From NCBI GenBank assembly GCA_002449305.1, contig DKDI01000038.1:25062-40674 (forward strand): a stretch of 15,613 nucleotides of DNA, in the 5' to 3' direction. Source of the stretch: Treponema sp. UBA6852. GTDB lineage: Bacteria; Spirochaetota; Spirochaetia; Treponematales; Treponemataceae. The notes below the pieces were generated by a model. The model made no database searches, was not told where the DNA came from, and was given only the letters and a program-made list of their open reading frames with translations. Shown piece after piece: positions 1 through 6,753 of the stretch (positions are counted from its first letter, which is position 1; the number at the start of each line of letters is the position of its first letter). Both the position numbers and the translations under genes were made by a program.

Positions 1-21
1 ATATATTGCAATCATTTAGAG

Positions 22-44
22 ATTGTCGTATCAAGTACGACAAT
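22..44. other. Perfect 9-bp inverted repeat (stem-loop) downstream of mglB
   Basis: ATTGTCGTA, the five-base loop TCAAG, and TACGACAAT form a perfect stem-loop. It is flanked by a direct repeat CATTTAGA at 13-20 and 47-54. No T-run follows on either strand, so it is not a classical terminator. It lies between mglB and whatever follows on the minus strand, where an RNA-stabilising hairpin or a regulatory site for the next gene would be plausible. The function is not established. Confidence 0.5.
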
Positions 45-96
45 GACATTTAGAACTTATTAGACATCCCCAATCTTAAAAAAAATCAAATACCTT

Positions 97-128
97 CTGA
101 AAATCGGGCTGAAATTTTCATCCAGCCC
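97..128 (-). terminator. Possible weak terminator or attenuator hairpin after mglB
   Basis: On the minus strand, starting 16 nt after the mglB stop codon, GGGCTG and CAGCCC pair across an 11-nt loop (stem at 106-111 and 123-128). The stem is followed by GATTTTC, a short imperfect T-stretch, with an eight-T run further on near 75-85. In sugar ABC operons the binding-protein gene is often followed by a partial terminator or stabilising hairpin, which makes it more abundant than the permease genes. That reading is inference here. Confidence 0.4.
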
Positions 129-143
129 CAAAATTAAACTTTA

Positions 144-1349
144 TTAGTACTTGAGCTTGTCTGTATAGTCTCTTCCAGAATTTGTCTTAACCATGTTGAT
201 TGCATAAGCATCGTAGTTGTTAAGGTTTGTAAATCTGTCAAGACAGCTAGATTCGTTCTGTCCGTCTCCCTGAACTACTGTAAGGTCAATGTTCAAAAGC
301 GGAGCGTAGTACTGCAAAGCAGGAAGATAAGAAGACGAAAGGAAGTTATCCGCAGAGTTGTAAATTGTAAGCAAAACTTTCTTTGAAGGAGCAGTCGATT
401 TCTTTACACCTGAATCGCGGTTTCCTGCTGTGTACTGCTGCCAGTTTCCACTGTTTACTCCAGAGTTTTCAGCAAGCAAAGCCTTTGTTGAATCAACATA
501 CTGAACAGGAGCAGAAATCTTGTTTCCATAAGAATCCAGCTCTGAAATTCCTTTCTTGTAAACATCTTCGCCTGTAAGTCCATCGAGAAGATTGCGAAGA
601 ACCTGCAAAGTTGCCGTTGCCTGAGCGTCTACGTTCTGAGAAACTGTTCCTGTGAGTTTTCCAGCGCCGATTGCTTCGATTGCGTCAGCGTTTGCATCAT
701 ATCCGAATACTGGAACTCCAGCTGGGTAGTTTGAAGCCTGAAGACAACCCATTGCCATTCCGTCGTTGTTAGAAACTACCATGTCAAGCTGATTTCCGAA
801 TTTTGTAGCCCAGCCGCCCATTGCTTCTGTAGCAGCGTTTGCGTTCCAAGTAGAACCGTCAGTTCCAGTCATCGCCTTTCCTTCAAGCTCAACAACTTTC
901 AGTGTTTTTCCGCCTACAGAAATAGAGCCTTCCTTTACTTTTCCAGGATCTGTAGAGCCGTCCCAAGTTCCGAGAGCCTTGCGGATTCCCTCTGTACGAG
1001 CCTTAGAGTCATTGTGTCCGACATCTCCAATGCAAAGAACATATCCGAGAATTCCATCTCCGTTGCGGTCAATAACGGCAGGATCAGCGGAAGCAAGATA
1101 GTCAGCAATAAGTTTTCCCTGAACAGCACCGCCGCCAGCAGCATCAAAGCCAACATAGTAAGTCTTGCTGTTCCAATTCATTGTAGCCATATCGATTTCG
1201 CCAGTTGTAGGATCTGAAGGCTGTCTGTTAAAGAAAACAAGCGGCTTGTCCTTGTTCATTACGACATCGCCACCAGCTTTAGAGCATCCGGTAAAAACCG
1301 CGCCGCCAATCAAAGCCATGCCAAGCACAGCGCAAACTGTTTTTTTCAT
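144..1349 (-). CDS. mglB: Circularly permuted galactose/glucose-binding lipoprotein, MglB-2 type
   Basis: Periplasmic sugar-binding lipoprotein of an ABC importer, 401 residues. A lipoprotein signal ends at Cys22 (AVFTGC). Residues 36-283 resemble E. coli MglB from about mature residue 85 to its C-terminus (VFFNRQP, GHNDSKAR, SNNDGMAM, PVFGYD). Residues 323-395 instead match the E. coli N-terminus (LLTIYNSADNF, then AINMV). The chain is therefore circularly permuted, with a polar linker at about 284-322. By alignment to E. coli the sugar ligands are D334, F336, N41, H112, D114, R118, W168, N195 and D218; E. coli Asn256 becomes Q238. The calcium loop is kept as DRNGDG (94-99). T. pallidum Tp0684 is a glucose-binding protein with this topology. 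The start at 1349 is chosen because GGAGG lies 7 nt upstream; a start at 1412 would add 21 residues before the signal peptide and lie upstream of the predicted transcription start. The transporter genes are presumably beyond the left edge. Codons such as AAG, AAC and TAC suggest high expression. Confidence 0.93.
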   Translation of the reverse strand: MKKTVCAVLGMALIGGAVFTGCSKAGGDVVMNKDKPLVFFNRQPSDPTTGEIDMATMNWNSKTYYVGFDAAGGGAVQGKLIADYLASADPAVIDRNGDGILGYVLCIGDVGHNDSKARTEGIRKALGTWDGSTDPGKVKEGSISVGGKTLKVVELEGKAMTGTDGSTWNANAATEAMGGWATKFGNQLDMVVSNNDGMAMGCLQASNYPAGVPVFGYDANADAIEAIGAGKLTGTVSQNVDAQATATLQVLRNLLDGLTGEDVYKKGISELDSYGNKISAPVQYVDSTKALLAENSGVNSGNWQQYTAGNRDSGVKKSTAPSKKVLLTIYNSADNFLSSSYLPALQYYAPLLNIDLTVVQGDGQNESSCLDRFTNLNNYDAYAINMVKTNSGRDYTDKLKY

Positions 1350-1388
1350 ATTTTGTCCTCCAAAAAAATAGTTAAACAGAATTTTTCG

Positions 1389-1403
1389 TGTGTTCGTTAA
1401 CAC
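1389..1403. promoter_or_regulatory. LacI-type operator, mglB side
   Basis: TGTGTTCGTTAACAC contains GTGTT and AACAC arms around CGTT. The same 15-mer recurs with two changes at 1627-1641 in front of the divergent LacI-family gene. Relative to the mglB promoter it covers about +4 to +18, a usual place for repression. Binding by the neighbouring regulator is inferred from the repeat and its position. Confidence 0.75.
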
Positions 1404-1412
1404 TATAATCAA

Positions 1413-1441
1413 TATATAAACCCGTTCCGCACATTTGTCAA
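1413..1441 (-). promoter_or_regulatory. mglB promoter
   Basis: On the minus strand a perfect -35 TTGACA (1436-1441) is followed by a 17-bp spacer and TATATA (1413-1418). The predicted start is near 1407, giving a leader of about 57 nt before the ATG. The operator at 1389-1403 sits just downstream of the predicted start. Confidence 0.75.
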
Positions 1442-1598
1442 ATAAATTCTTTTATAAATTTTAGTTATAAATACACTTAAAAAAGGTGATTTTCATGCAC
1501 AAAAACAAAGAAAAATAATAATATAGTTCAAAAAAATAAACAAAAATTAATACGATTTTCACTAGAAAACTTTTTTTCACAAAACAAGTGAAAATTAT
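1442..1598. other. AT-rich divergent intergenic region
   Basis: This is the middle of the 316-bp gap between mglB and the LacI-family gene. No gene of normal size is visible. It holds TTTTCAC at 1556-1562 and 1574-1580, facing GTGAAAA at 1588-1594, so either copy could pair with the inverted copy. A seven-codon reading frame at 1495-1518 is discussed in the findings. The rest is A/T-rich sequence in which I see no further sites. Confidence 0.5.
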
Positions 1599-1627
1599 TT
1601 GCGCCACGAAAAAAACAATGCTAAAAT
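1599..1627 (+). promoter_or_regulatory. Promoter of the LacI-family regulator
   Basis: TTGCGC (1599-1604), a 17-bp spacer and TAAAAT (1622-1627) fit a sigma70-type promoter. The operator begins on the last base of the -10 box and covers the predicted start, so autoregulation is expected. Confidence 0.6.
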
Positions 1628-1641
1628 GTGTACGTCAACAC
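1627..1641. promoter_or_regulatory. LacI-type operator, regulator side
   Basis: TGTGTACGTCAACAC matches the mglB-side site at 13 of 15 positions, in the same orientation, about 238 bp away. It overlaps the predicted transcription start of the regulator gene. The joint consensus is TGTGTWCGTYAACAC. Confidence 0.75.
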
Positions 1642-1665
1642 GATTTGACAAAATAAGAGGCGGCT

Positions 1666-2694
1666 ATGACAATAACAGAAATAGCAAAAAAATCAGGCGT
1701 TTCAATTGGAACAGTAGACAGAGTTCTGCATAACAGAGGAAAAGTTTCCGAAAAAACAAAACTTGCGGTAGAAGCCGTAATCGAAAAATATGGATACACT
1801 CCGAACCCCCTTGCCCGTACACTAAAAAAGAACAAGCCTTTTGTTATTGGAGTTTTAATGCCTCCGCCCGTCTCTGGAAGCGGCTACTGGCAAATGATAT
1901 TCAAGGGAATGAAAGAAGCCGAATCAGAACTTTCCGCGTTTGGAATAAAGCTCGAATTTGAATACTTTGACAGAACTGAATACGGCTCAATGACAAAGGC
2001 TTCACAAAGGCTGTTTGTAAAAAATTTGCAGGCGCTGATAACAGTTCCAATTGTTCCGCAGGAAGCAGAAGAAATATTCAGCCAGATAAAGATTCCTTAC
2101 ATTTTCGTAGACTCCCCGCTACCAAGAGCAAATCCGACTATTACAATAGCGCAGAATCCGTACAGAGGCGGACAATGCGCGGGACACATAATGAAACTCC
2201 TAAAGGAAAGCGGAAAATTTTCTGTGCTTCGTTTTTACAAGGATTCATACAATCTTTTGGAGCGTCTAAGGGGATTTACGGATTATTTTAGCCATGACAC
2301 AAATTGCCAAGTAATAGAAACTCTCTGCACAAATGAGTCAAATCAAGGAATTTTTAATTTTCTGGACAATTTGTTCAAATCCGAGCCAGAAATAAATGGA
2401 ATTTTCGCAACTCACACGGAAGGTTACATAATCGGTCAGTACCTTAGCTACACAAACAGGAAAAGCAAAGTCGCCCTGATAAGCTACGATATGCAAGAAC
2501 AAAACAGAAACGGACTTATGACCGGAAACATTGACTGCGTAATTTCACAGCGTCCTGAATACCAAGGCTACACAAGCGTGAATGAAATTTTTAAAAGCAA
2601 AGTTCTTCTTCAAGAAATTCCGCAGAGAATCTTTGTTCCTATCGATGTGATTTTCAAGGAAAACGCAGGCGAATACAATCCTATAAAGTTATAA
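1666..2694 (+). CDS. LacI-family transcriptional regulator with sugar-binding domain
   Basis: Cytoplasmic DNA-binding regulator of 342 residues, the usual LacI-family length. The N-terminal helix-turn-helix (residues 2-24, TITEIAKKSGVS then TVDRVL) is followed by the hinge motif TPNPLARTL (45-53). From about residue 58 a periplasmic-binding-protein-like domain begins (FVIGVLMPPP), which in this family binds a sugar and releases DNA. The ligand cannot be read from sequence; divergence from mglB suggests glucose, galactose or a derivative. AAGAGG lies 5 nt before the ATG. Its promoter and that of mglB share an operator, so I infer that it represses both. It ends 91 bp before the convergent cellobiose phosphorylase gene and has no strong terminator of its own. 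Which sugar relieves repression, and whether the phosphorylase gene is also a target, are unknown; I see no copy of the operator at the phosphorylase promoter. Confidence 0.9.
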   Translation: MTITEIAKKSGVSIGTVDRVLHNRGKVSEKTKLAVEAVIEKYGYTPNPLARTLKKNKPFVIGVLMPPPVSGSGYWQMIFKGMKEAESELSAFGIKLEFEYFDRTEYGSMTKASQRLFVKNLQALITVPIVPQEAEEIFSQIKIPYIFVDSPLPRANPTITIAQNPYRGGQCAGHIMKLLKESGKFSVLRFYKDSYNLLERLRGFTDYFSHDTNCQVIETLCTNESNQGIFNFLDNLFKSEPEINGIFATHTEGYIIGQYLSYTNRKSKVALISYDMQEQNRNGLMTGNIDCVISQRPEYQGYTSVNEIFKSKVLLQEIPQRIFVPIDVIFKENAGEYNPIKL

Positions 2695-2716
2695 TCAAAC
2701 TGAAAAATTTCTTTTC

Positions 2717-2759
2717 AAAAAAAAGCTATACACCGTGCAAGAAACACACGGCATATAGC
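2717..2759 (-). terminator. Rho-independent terminator of the cellobiose phosphorylase gene
   Basis: On the minus strand 13-nt arms (2725-2737 and 2747-2759) pair across a 9-nt loop and are followed at once by eight T. Two positions that are C/A mismatches in plus-strand RNA become G-U wobbles in minus-strand RNA, so the stem is continuous only for minus-strand transcripts. In the plus direction only a displaced T-run follows, so termination of the LacI-family gene here would be weaker. Confidence 0.88.
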
Positions 2760-2785
2760 AAAAAGTGTTTTTAAATTAAATCAAA

Positions 2786-5254
2786 CTAGCCTACAGTTAC
2801 AGAAACTTTAACCTGCTTTGCGCCGCTGTCGGCAACAACAGTAGTTCCGTTAGCTTTTCCGCCGGAAACAACTTCAACTTTTACATCTCCGTCGTTCTTG
2901 TTGTTCTTTACACTGATTACGTATTCAACTCCGCGGAATTTGCGTGTCATTTCGGCAGTCTTAACATGTTCAGGAAGACGAGGCTCAACAACAAGGCCTT
3001 CATAGCTTGGGCGAAGTCCGCAAAGATACTGGCTCAATGCAACAAAGTTCCAGGCTGCTGTTCCTGTAAGCCAAGAGTTCTTTGCTTCACCTTCGCGGCG
3101 GGCTTCTTTTCCAGCGACCATCTGGCTGTAAACATAAGGCTCTGTGCGATGAATGTCTGAAATTTCTTCAACATAAGCCGGAGCAATCTTTTTGTAATGC
3201 TCAAACGCATCCTGAGGACGACCGTTTACAACTTCACCGATAATTACCCACGGATTGTTATGGCAGAAAATTCCTCCGTTCTCTTTGTATCCAGGCGGAT
3301 AAGAAGAAACTTCTCCAAGCTCAATGTGGTAATCCTGATATGCAGGCCAGCAGATTACGATTCCGTACTTTGAATCAAGATATTTCTTTACGCTGTCAAG
3401 AGATTTTTCTGGATAGCCTTTGTCTTTTCCGACTTTTGCCATTGTTCCGAATCCCTGCGACTCAATAAAGATTTTTCCGTCCTTGCATTCATGCGAGCCA
3501 ATTTTGTTTCCGGCATCATCATAAGCGCGCACATACCATTCTCCGTCCCAGCCAGCAGTGCAGATTGCCTCTTCCATTTTCTTTGCGGCATCTTCTGCAA
3601 ACTTAGCTTCTTCTTCATCGCCCTGAAGACGGCACATTGCCGCATAGTCAGGAGTTACATAGACAAACATTTCCGCAATCATTACAGACTCAGCGTTCTT
3701 GCCTTCCTTGTTTGTGCAAGTCTGGAAAGAATCATTCGGATTCATGCTAAAGCAGTTCAAGTTCAAACAGTCGTTCCAGTCAGCGCGTCCAATAAGAGGA
3801 AGTCCGTGCGGTCCCATGTGGGTTGTGATATAGCGGTAAGAGCGTTTAAGGTGCTCATACATTGTGGCCTTGTTTGTCTCGCTGTTGTCAAAAGGAACCA
3901 TTTCATTAAGGAAGTCCTTGTCGCCAGTTTCACAAATATAGCGTCCAACACCAAGCACAAGCCAGAGCGGATCATCATTAAAGTTAGAGCCGATGTCTGC
4001 ATTTCCACGTTTTGTAAGCGGCTGGAACTGATGGTAAGCTGAACCGTCTTCAAACTGTGTAGCAGCAACATCAAAAAGACGCTCGCGGATTCTTGAGTTA
4101 GGAAGCTGATGAGCTGCGCCGAGCATATCCTGAGAAGTATCACGGAAGCCCATTCCACGTCCGATTCCGCTTTCAAAGTAAGAAGCTGAGCGCGCAAAGT
4201 TGTACGTAACAACGCACTGGTACTGGTTCCACAGAGCCATGCGGTCAAGTTTTTCGTCTCCAGTCTTAAGAGTAAAGTGAGAAAGAATTTCATTCCAGAA
4301 TTCCTTAAGAACGCTGAATTCCTTTTCTACTTTTTCTTTTGTGCTGAATCTTTCCTGAATTGCATAAGCCTTCTCTTTATTGATAATTCCGCTTGCTGTG
4401 TTTGTGCGAAGAAGCTCGCCTTTTGTCTGTGTTGTCCACTTTTTATCCTGGTCATTTTCAACATATCCAAGAACAAAAACAAAAGTTTTTTCCTCTCCAG
4501 CCTTAAGTTCAACATTCAGGCGGTGAGAAGCAATCGGGCTCCATCCGTCAGCAACAGAGTTTCCGCTTTTTCCTTCCATTACAGTCTTTGGCTTAGAAAG
4601 AGGATTGTAAAGTCCAAGCCAAGTCTCGCGGTCTGTGTCAAATCCGTCAACAGGAGCATTTACAGAATAGAATGTAAAGTGATTGCGGCGCTCGCGGTAT
4701 TCAGTCTTGTGATAAATTACGCTGCCTTCAATTTCAACTTCGCCAGTAGAAAAGTTTCTCTGGAAGTTCTGGCAGTCGTCAGAAGCGTTGTAAAGACACC
4801 ACTCGACAAAAGAAACAAGAGAAAGCTTTTTTTCAGACTTTCCTTCGTTCTTAAGTGTAACCATTTCAACTTCGCAGTTAACGCCATTAGGAACCATGCA
4901 AAGAACCTGGGCGGAAACATCGTTTTTCTTAGAAGCGAATTTTGTATATCCAAATCCGTGGCGGCACTCGTAGCTGTCAAGAGGAGTCTGAGTTGGCTGC
5001 CATGCAGGATTCCAAACTGTATCTCCGTCCTTGATATAGAAATAGCGTCCGTTAGAGTCAAGCGGAATATCGTTGTAGCGGTAACGGGTCAAGCGGCGCA
5101 AACGGGCGTCTGTATAAAAGGCATAACCACCTGCTGTATTGGAAATAAGAGAGAAAAACTTCTCGTTTCCAAGGTAGTTAATCCAAGGGTAAGGTGTCTG
5201 TGGAGTTTCAATGACGTATTCCCTGTTTACATCATCATAATGTCCAAATTTCAT
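2786..5254 (-). CDS. cbp: Cellobiose phosphorylase (GH94)
   Basis: Cytoplasmic enzyme of glycoside hydrolase family 94, 822 residues, the usual full length. It splits cellobiose with phosphate into glucose 1-phosphate and glucose, saving ATP compared with hydrolysis. The N-terminal beta-sandwich covers roughly residues 1-270, then a linker helix and the alpha/alpha barrel. The catalytic acid should be D495 in RADWNDCLN (490-498). The substrate motif RGMGFRD is at 366-372. The phosphate site is expected at H665 (FCHNNPW) and T730-G731 (WLTGTAAW), matching Cellvibrio gilvus positions within one residue (family knowledge). No signal peptide is seen, so cellobiose must be imported by a transporter outside the window. 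AAGGA lies upstream of the ATG at a normal distance. It has its own promoter and terminator. Laminaribiose or cellobionate phosphorylase are related alternatives, but overall similarity favours cellobiose. Confidence 0.9.
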   Translation of the reverse strand: MKFGHYDDVNREYVIETPQTPYPWINYLGNEKFFSLISNTAGGYAFYTDARLRRLTRYRYNDIPLDSNGRYFYIKDGDTVWNPAWQPTQTPLDSYECRHGFGYTKFASKKNDVSAQVLCMVPNGVNCEVEMVTLKNEGKSEKKLSLVSFVEWCLYNASDDCQNFQRNFSTGEVEIEGSVIYHKTEYRERRNHFTFYSVNAPVDGFDTDRETWLGLYNPLSKPKTVMEGKSGNSVADGWSPIASHRLNVELKAGEEKTFVFVLGYVENDQDKKWTTQTKGELLRTNTASGIINKEKAYAIQERFSTKEKVEKEFSVLKEFWNEILSHFTLKTGDEKLDRMALWNQYQCVVTYNFARSASYFESGIGRGMGFRDTSQDMLGAAHQLPNSRIRERLFDVAATQFEDGSAYHQFQPLTKRGNADIGSNFNDDPLWLVLGVGRYICETGDKDFLNEMVPFDNSETNKATMYEHLKRSYRYITTHMGPHGLPLIGRADWNDCLNLNCFSMNPNDSFQTCTNKEGKNAESVMIAEMFVYVTPDYAAMCRLQGDEEEAKFAEDAAKKMEEAICTAGWDGEWYVRAYDDAGNKIGSHECKDGKIFIESQGFGTMAKVGKDKGYPEKSLDSVKKYLDSKYGIVICWPAYQDYHIELGEVSSYPPGYKENGGIFCHNNPWVIIGEVVNGRPQDAFEHYKKIAPAYVEEISDIHRTEPYVYSQMVAGKEARREGEAKNSWLTGTAAWNFVALSQYLCGLRPSYEGLVVEPRLPEHVKTAEMTRKFRGVEYVISVKNNKNDGDVKVEVVSGGKANGTTVVADSGAKQVKVSVTVG

Positions 5255-5320
5255 AACTTTTCCTTCTATTAGTTAATCTAAAAGTTCTGCCTTCCAAACT
5301 GGATGCAAAAATTTCAGCAA

Positions 5321-5349
5321 ATTCTATCATGCCATATATCAAAAGTCAA
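5321..5349 (-). promoter_or_regulatory. Promoter of the cellobiose phosphorylase gene
   Basis: Minus strand: TTGACT (5344-5349), a 17-bp spacer and TAGAAT (5321-5326). The predicted start is near 5315, giving a leader of about 60 nt. No convincing operator dyad is visible, and the mgl-type operator is absent. It lies back to back with the promoter of the ankyrin gene. Confidence 0.65.
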
Positions 5350-5370
5350 AGGGATTTTTTTTCAATATTA

Positions 5371-5399
5371 TTGTTTTTTTCAGCGCAGTTGAATATAAT
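5371..5399 (+). promoter_or_regulatory. Promoter of the ankyrin gene, giving a leaderless start
   Basis: TTGTTT (5371-5376), a 17-bp spacer and a perfect TATAAT (5394-5399). The predicted transcription start (about 5406-5408) coincides with the ATG at 5408, leaving essentially no leader. Confidence 0.7.
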
Positions 5400-5407
5400 T
5401 GCAATAT

Positions 5408-6751
5408 ATGAAGAAGAAGTTTTTATTTGTATTTTTACTGACCGCGCTTATTCCTGCCGCCATGTACGCAAAAGACGATGTTGACTACGAGCTGCTTGCA
5501 AAACAGGGAACGGAAGCAGAAATCCGCCAAGCATTTAAAGAAAACCGGAATCTTTCTACTCAGGTATTCGGAACCAACAGAGAAACATTTCTTATGCTCG
5601 CCCTGAAAAACAACAGAGACATTGGCATCATAAACCTTTGCCTCGAAAAAGAGTCGAATCCAAGCGTAAAGACAAAAGAAGGAAAAACTCCGCTGATGTA
5701 CGCAGCCCAGTATTCCTCTGACAAAAATGTAATCGACCTTATTGCAAAGTACGGAATCGTTTTAAAGCGCAGCCGGGACGCAAGAGTTCTGCAGAAAGAC
5801 AAAAGTGGAATGAACTCGTTCGCATACGCAAGAATGAATCCTGAATACAGCGTTTATCAAAAACTCACGGAATACACAGAAGATCCTCAAGGACTTTATG
5901 TTCCAGAGCCACCAGCACAGGAAACTGCCGCCACTCCAACAACAGAAGCCGCACAACCTTCAGAGCAAACAGCGCAATCAACTTCAATTGACTCAAACAC
6001 TTCAAATGCAGAAGCAGAAAATGCAAAGCAAGCTGAAATTCAGCAGTACGCAAGCGCATTTCTTTTAGACTACGCAGAAAACGAAGACAAACCAGCAGAA
6101 CAGCCGCCTGAAAATAAAACCGAATACATAGAAAATCCGAACGCGGCAGACAAAAACGGCGTTACACTTCTTATGAGAGCAGCAAAAGCCGGAAACGACT
6201 GGGACGTAAATTTGCTTCTTAAAAACGGAGCAGACGTAAATCTTAGGGACAAAGACGGCTGGACAGCTTTAATGTACGCGGTAAGATACCAAAACAACCT
6301 GAATATTCTTAATATGCTCATTGAAAACGCCGCATATATCCGTGTAAGAAACAAATTCAATGCAACTCCACTTTTAATGGCTGCGGATTATTCACAGAAT
6401 CCTGAAATAATTTCAGTTCTTCTAAAAAACAGAAGCATTTCCGAAGATGAAGTTTTCAGGGCATTTATCTTTGCAATAACAGGAAATTCATCTTCTGACC
6501 ACATACGCGAAGCAAAAATCAAGCTGTTCCTTGACATGGGAATTCCGCTGAACCGCTTGTGGAAAGGACAAAGCCCATTGATGTACGCGGCGCAATACGG
6601 AAAATCAACTTTGGTTTTAAAGCAGCTCATAGATGCAGGCGCGAATCCGGCTTTTCAGGATGAAAACGGAAACACAGCCTTTGACTACGCAAAAGCAAAC
6701 AAAAATCTTGCCCACGACGACATTTACTGGTCTCTCAACGGAGCAAACTAA
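5408..6751 (+). CDS. Exported ankyrin-repeat protein
   Basis: A 447-residue protein with a Sec-type signal peptide (residues 1-21, cleavage expected after MYA), so probably periplasmic or surface-located. It has no lipobox cysteine. Two ankyrin blocks are separated by a low-complexity linker rich in Pro, Ala, Thr, Gln and Glu (about 160-245). The first block is about 56-150 (with TPLMYAAQYS at 95). The second is about 246-435 (LLMRAAKAGN, ALMYAVRYQN, LLMAADYSQN, LMYAAQYGKS, then a last partial repeat). Ankyrin repeats bind proteins; the partner is unknown. The ATG at 5408 is the only sensible start: an in-frame TTG at 5399 lies inside the -10 box. No Shine-Dalgarno precedes the ATG. rsmD follows after 2 nt, so the two are probably co-transcribed, with no obvious functional link. 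The family and repeats are secure; the role is not known. Confidence 0.88.
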   Translation: MKKKFLFVFLLTALIPAAMYAKDDVDYELLAKQGTEAEIRQAFKENRNLSTQVFGTNRETFLMLALKNNRDIGIINLCLEKESNPSVKTKEGKTPLMYAAQYSSDKNVIDLIAKYGIVLKRSRDARVLQKDKSGMNSFAYARMNPEYSVYQKLTEYTEDPQGLYVPEPPAQETAATPTTEAAQPSEQTAQSTSIDSNTSNAEAENAKQAEIQQYASAFLLDYAENEDKPAEQPPENKTEYIENPNAADKNGVTLLMRAAKAGNDWDVNLLLKNGADVNLRDKDGWTALMYAVRYQNNLNILNMLIENAAYIRVRNKFNATPLLMAADYSQNPEIISVLLKNRSISEDEVFRAFIFAITGNSSSDHIREAKIKLFLDMGIPLNRLWKGQSPLMYAAQYGKSTLVLKQLIDAGANPAFQDENGNTAFDYAKANKNLAHDDIYWSLNGAN

Positions 6752-6753
6752 AA

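Noticed and set aside
1350..1412. Longer mglB start at 1412 adding 21 residues
   Set aside because: It would place a hydrophilic, basic stretch before the lipoprotein signal and begin upstream of the predicted transcription start; the GGAGG site fits the 1349 start.
3491..4042. 183-codon open frame on the plus strand inside the phosphorylase gene
   Set aside because: It is antisense to a well-conserved GH94 gene, has no ribosome site or recognisable domain, and reflects that gene's base composition.
4277..5272. 331-codon open frame on the plus strand opposite the phosphorylase N-terminus
   Set aside because: It is long, but the translation lacks any family pattern and lies fully antisense to a conserved region; best seen as a shadow.
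5399..5407. Upstream TTG start for the ankyrin gene
   Set aside because: The TTG begins on the last base of the -10 box, so it would not be in the transcript.
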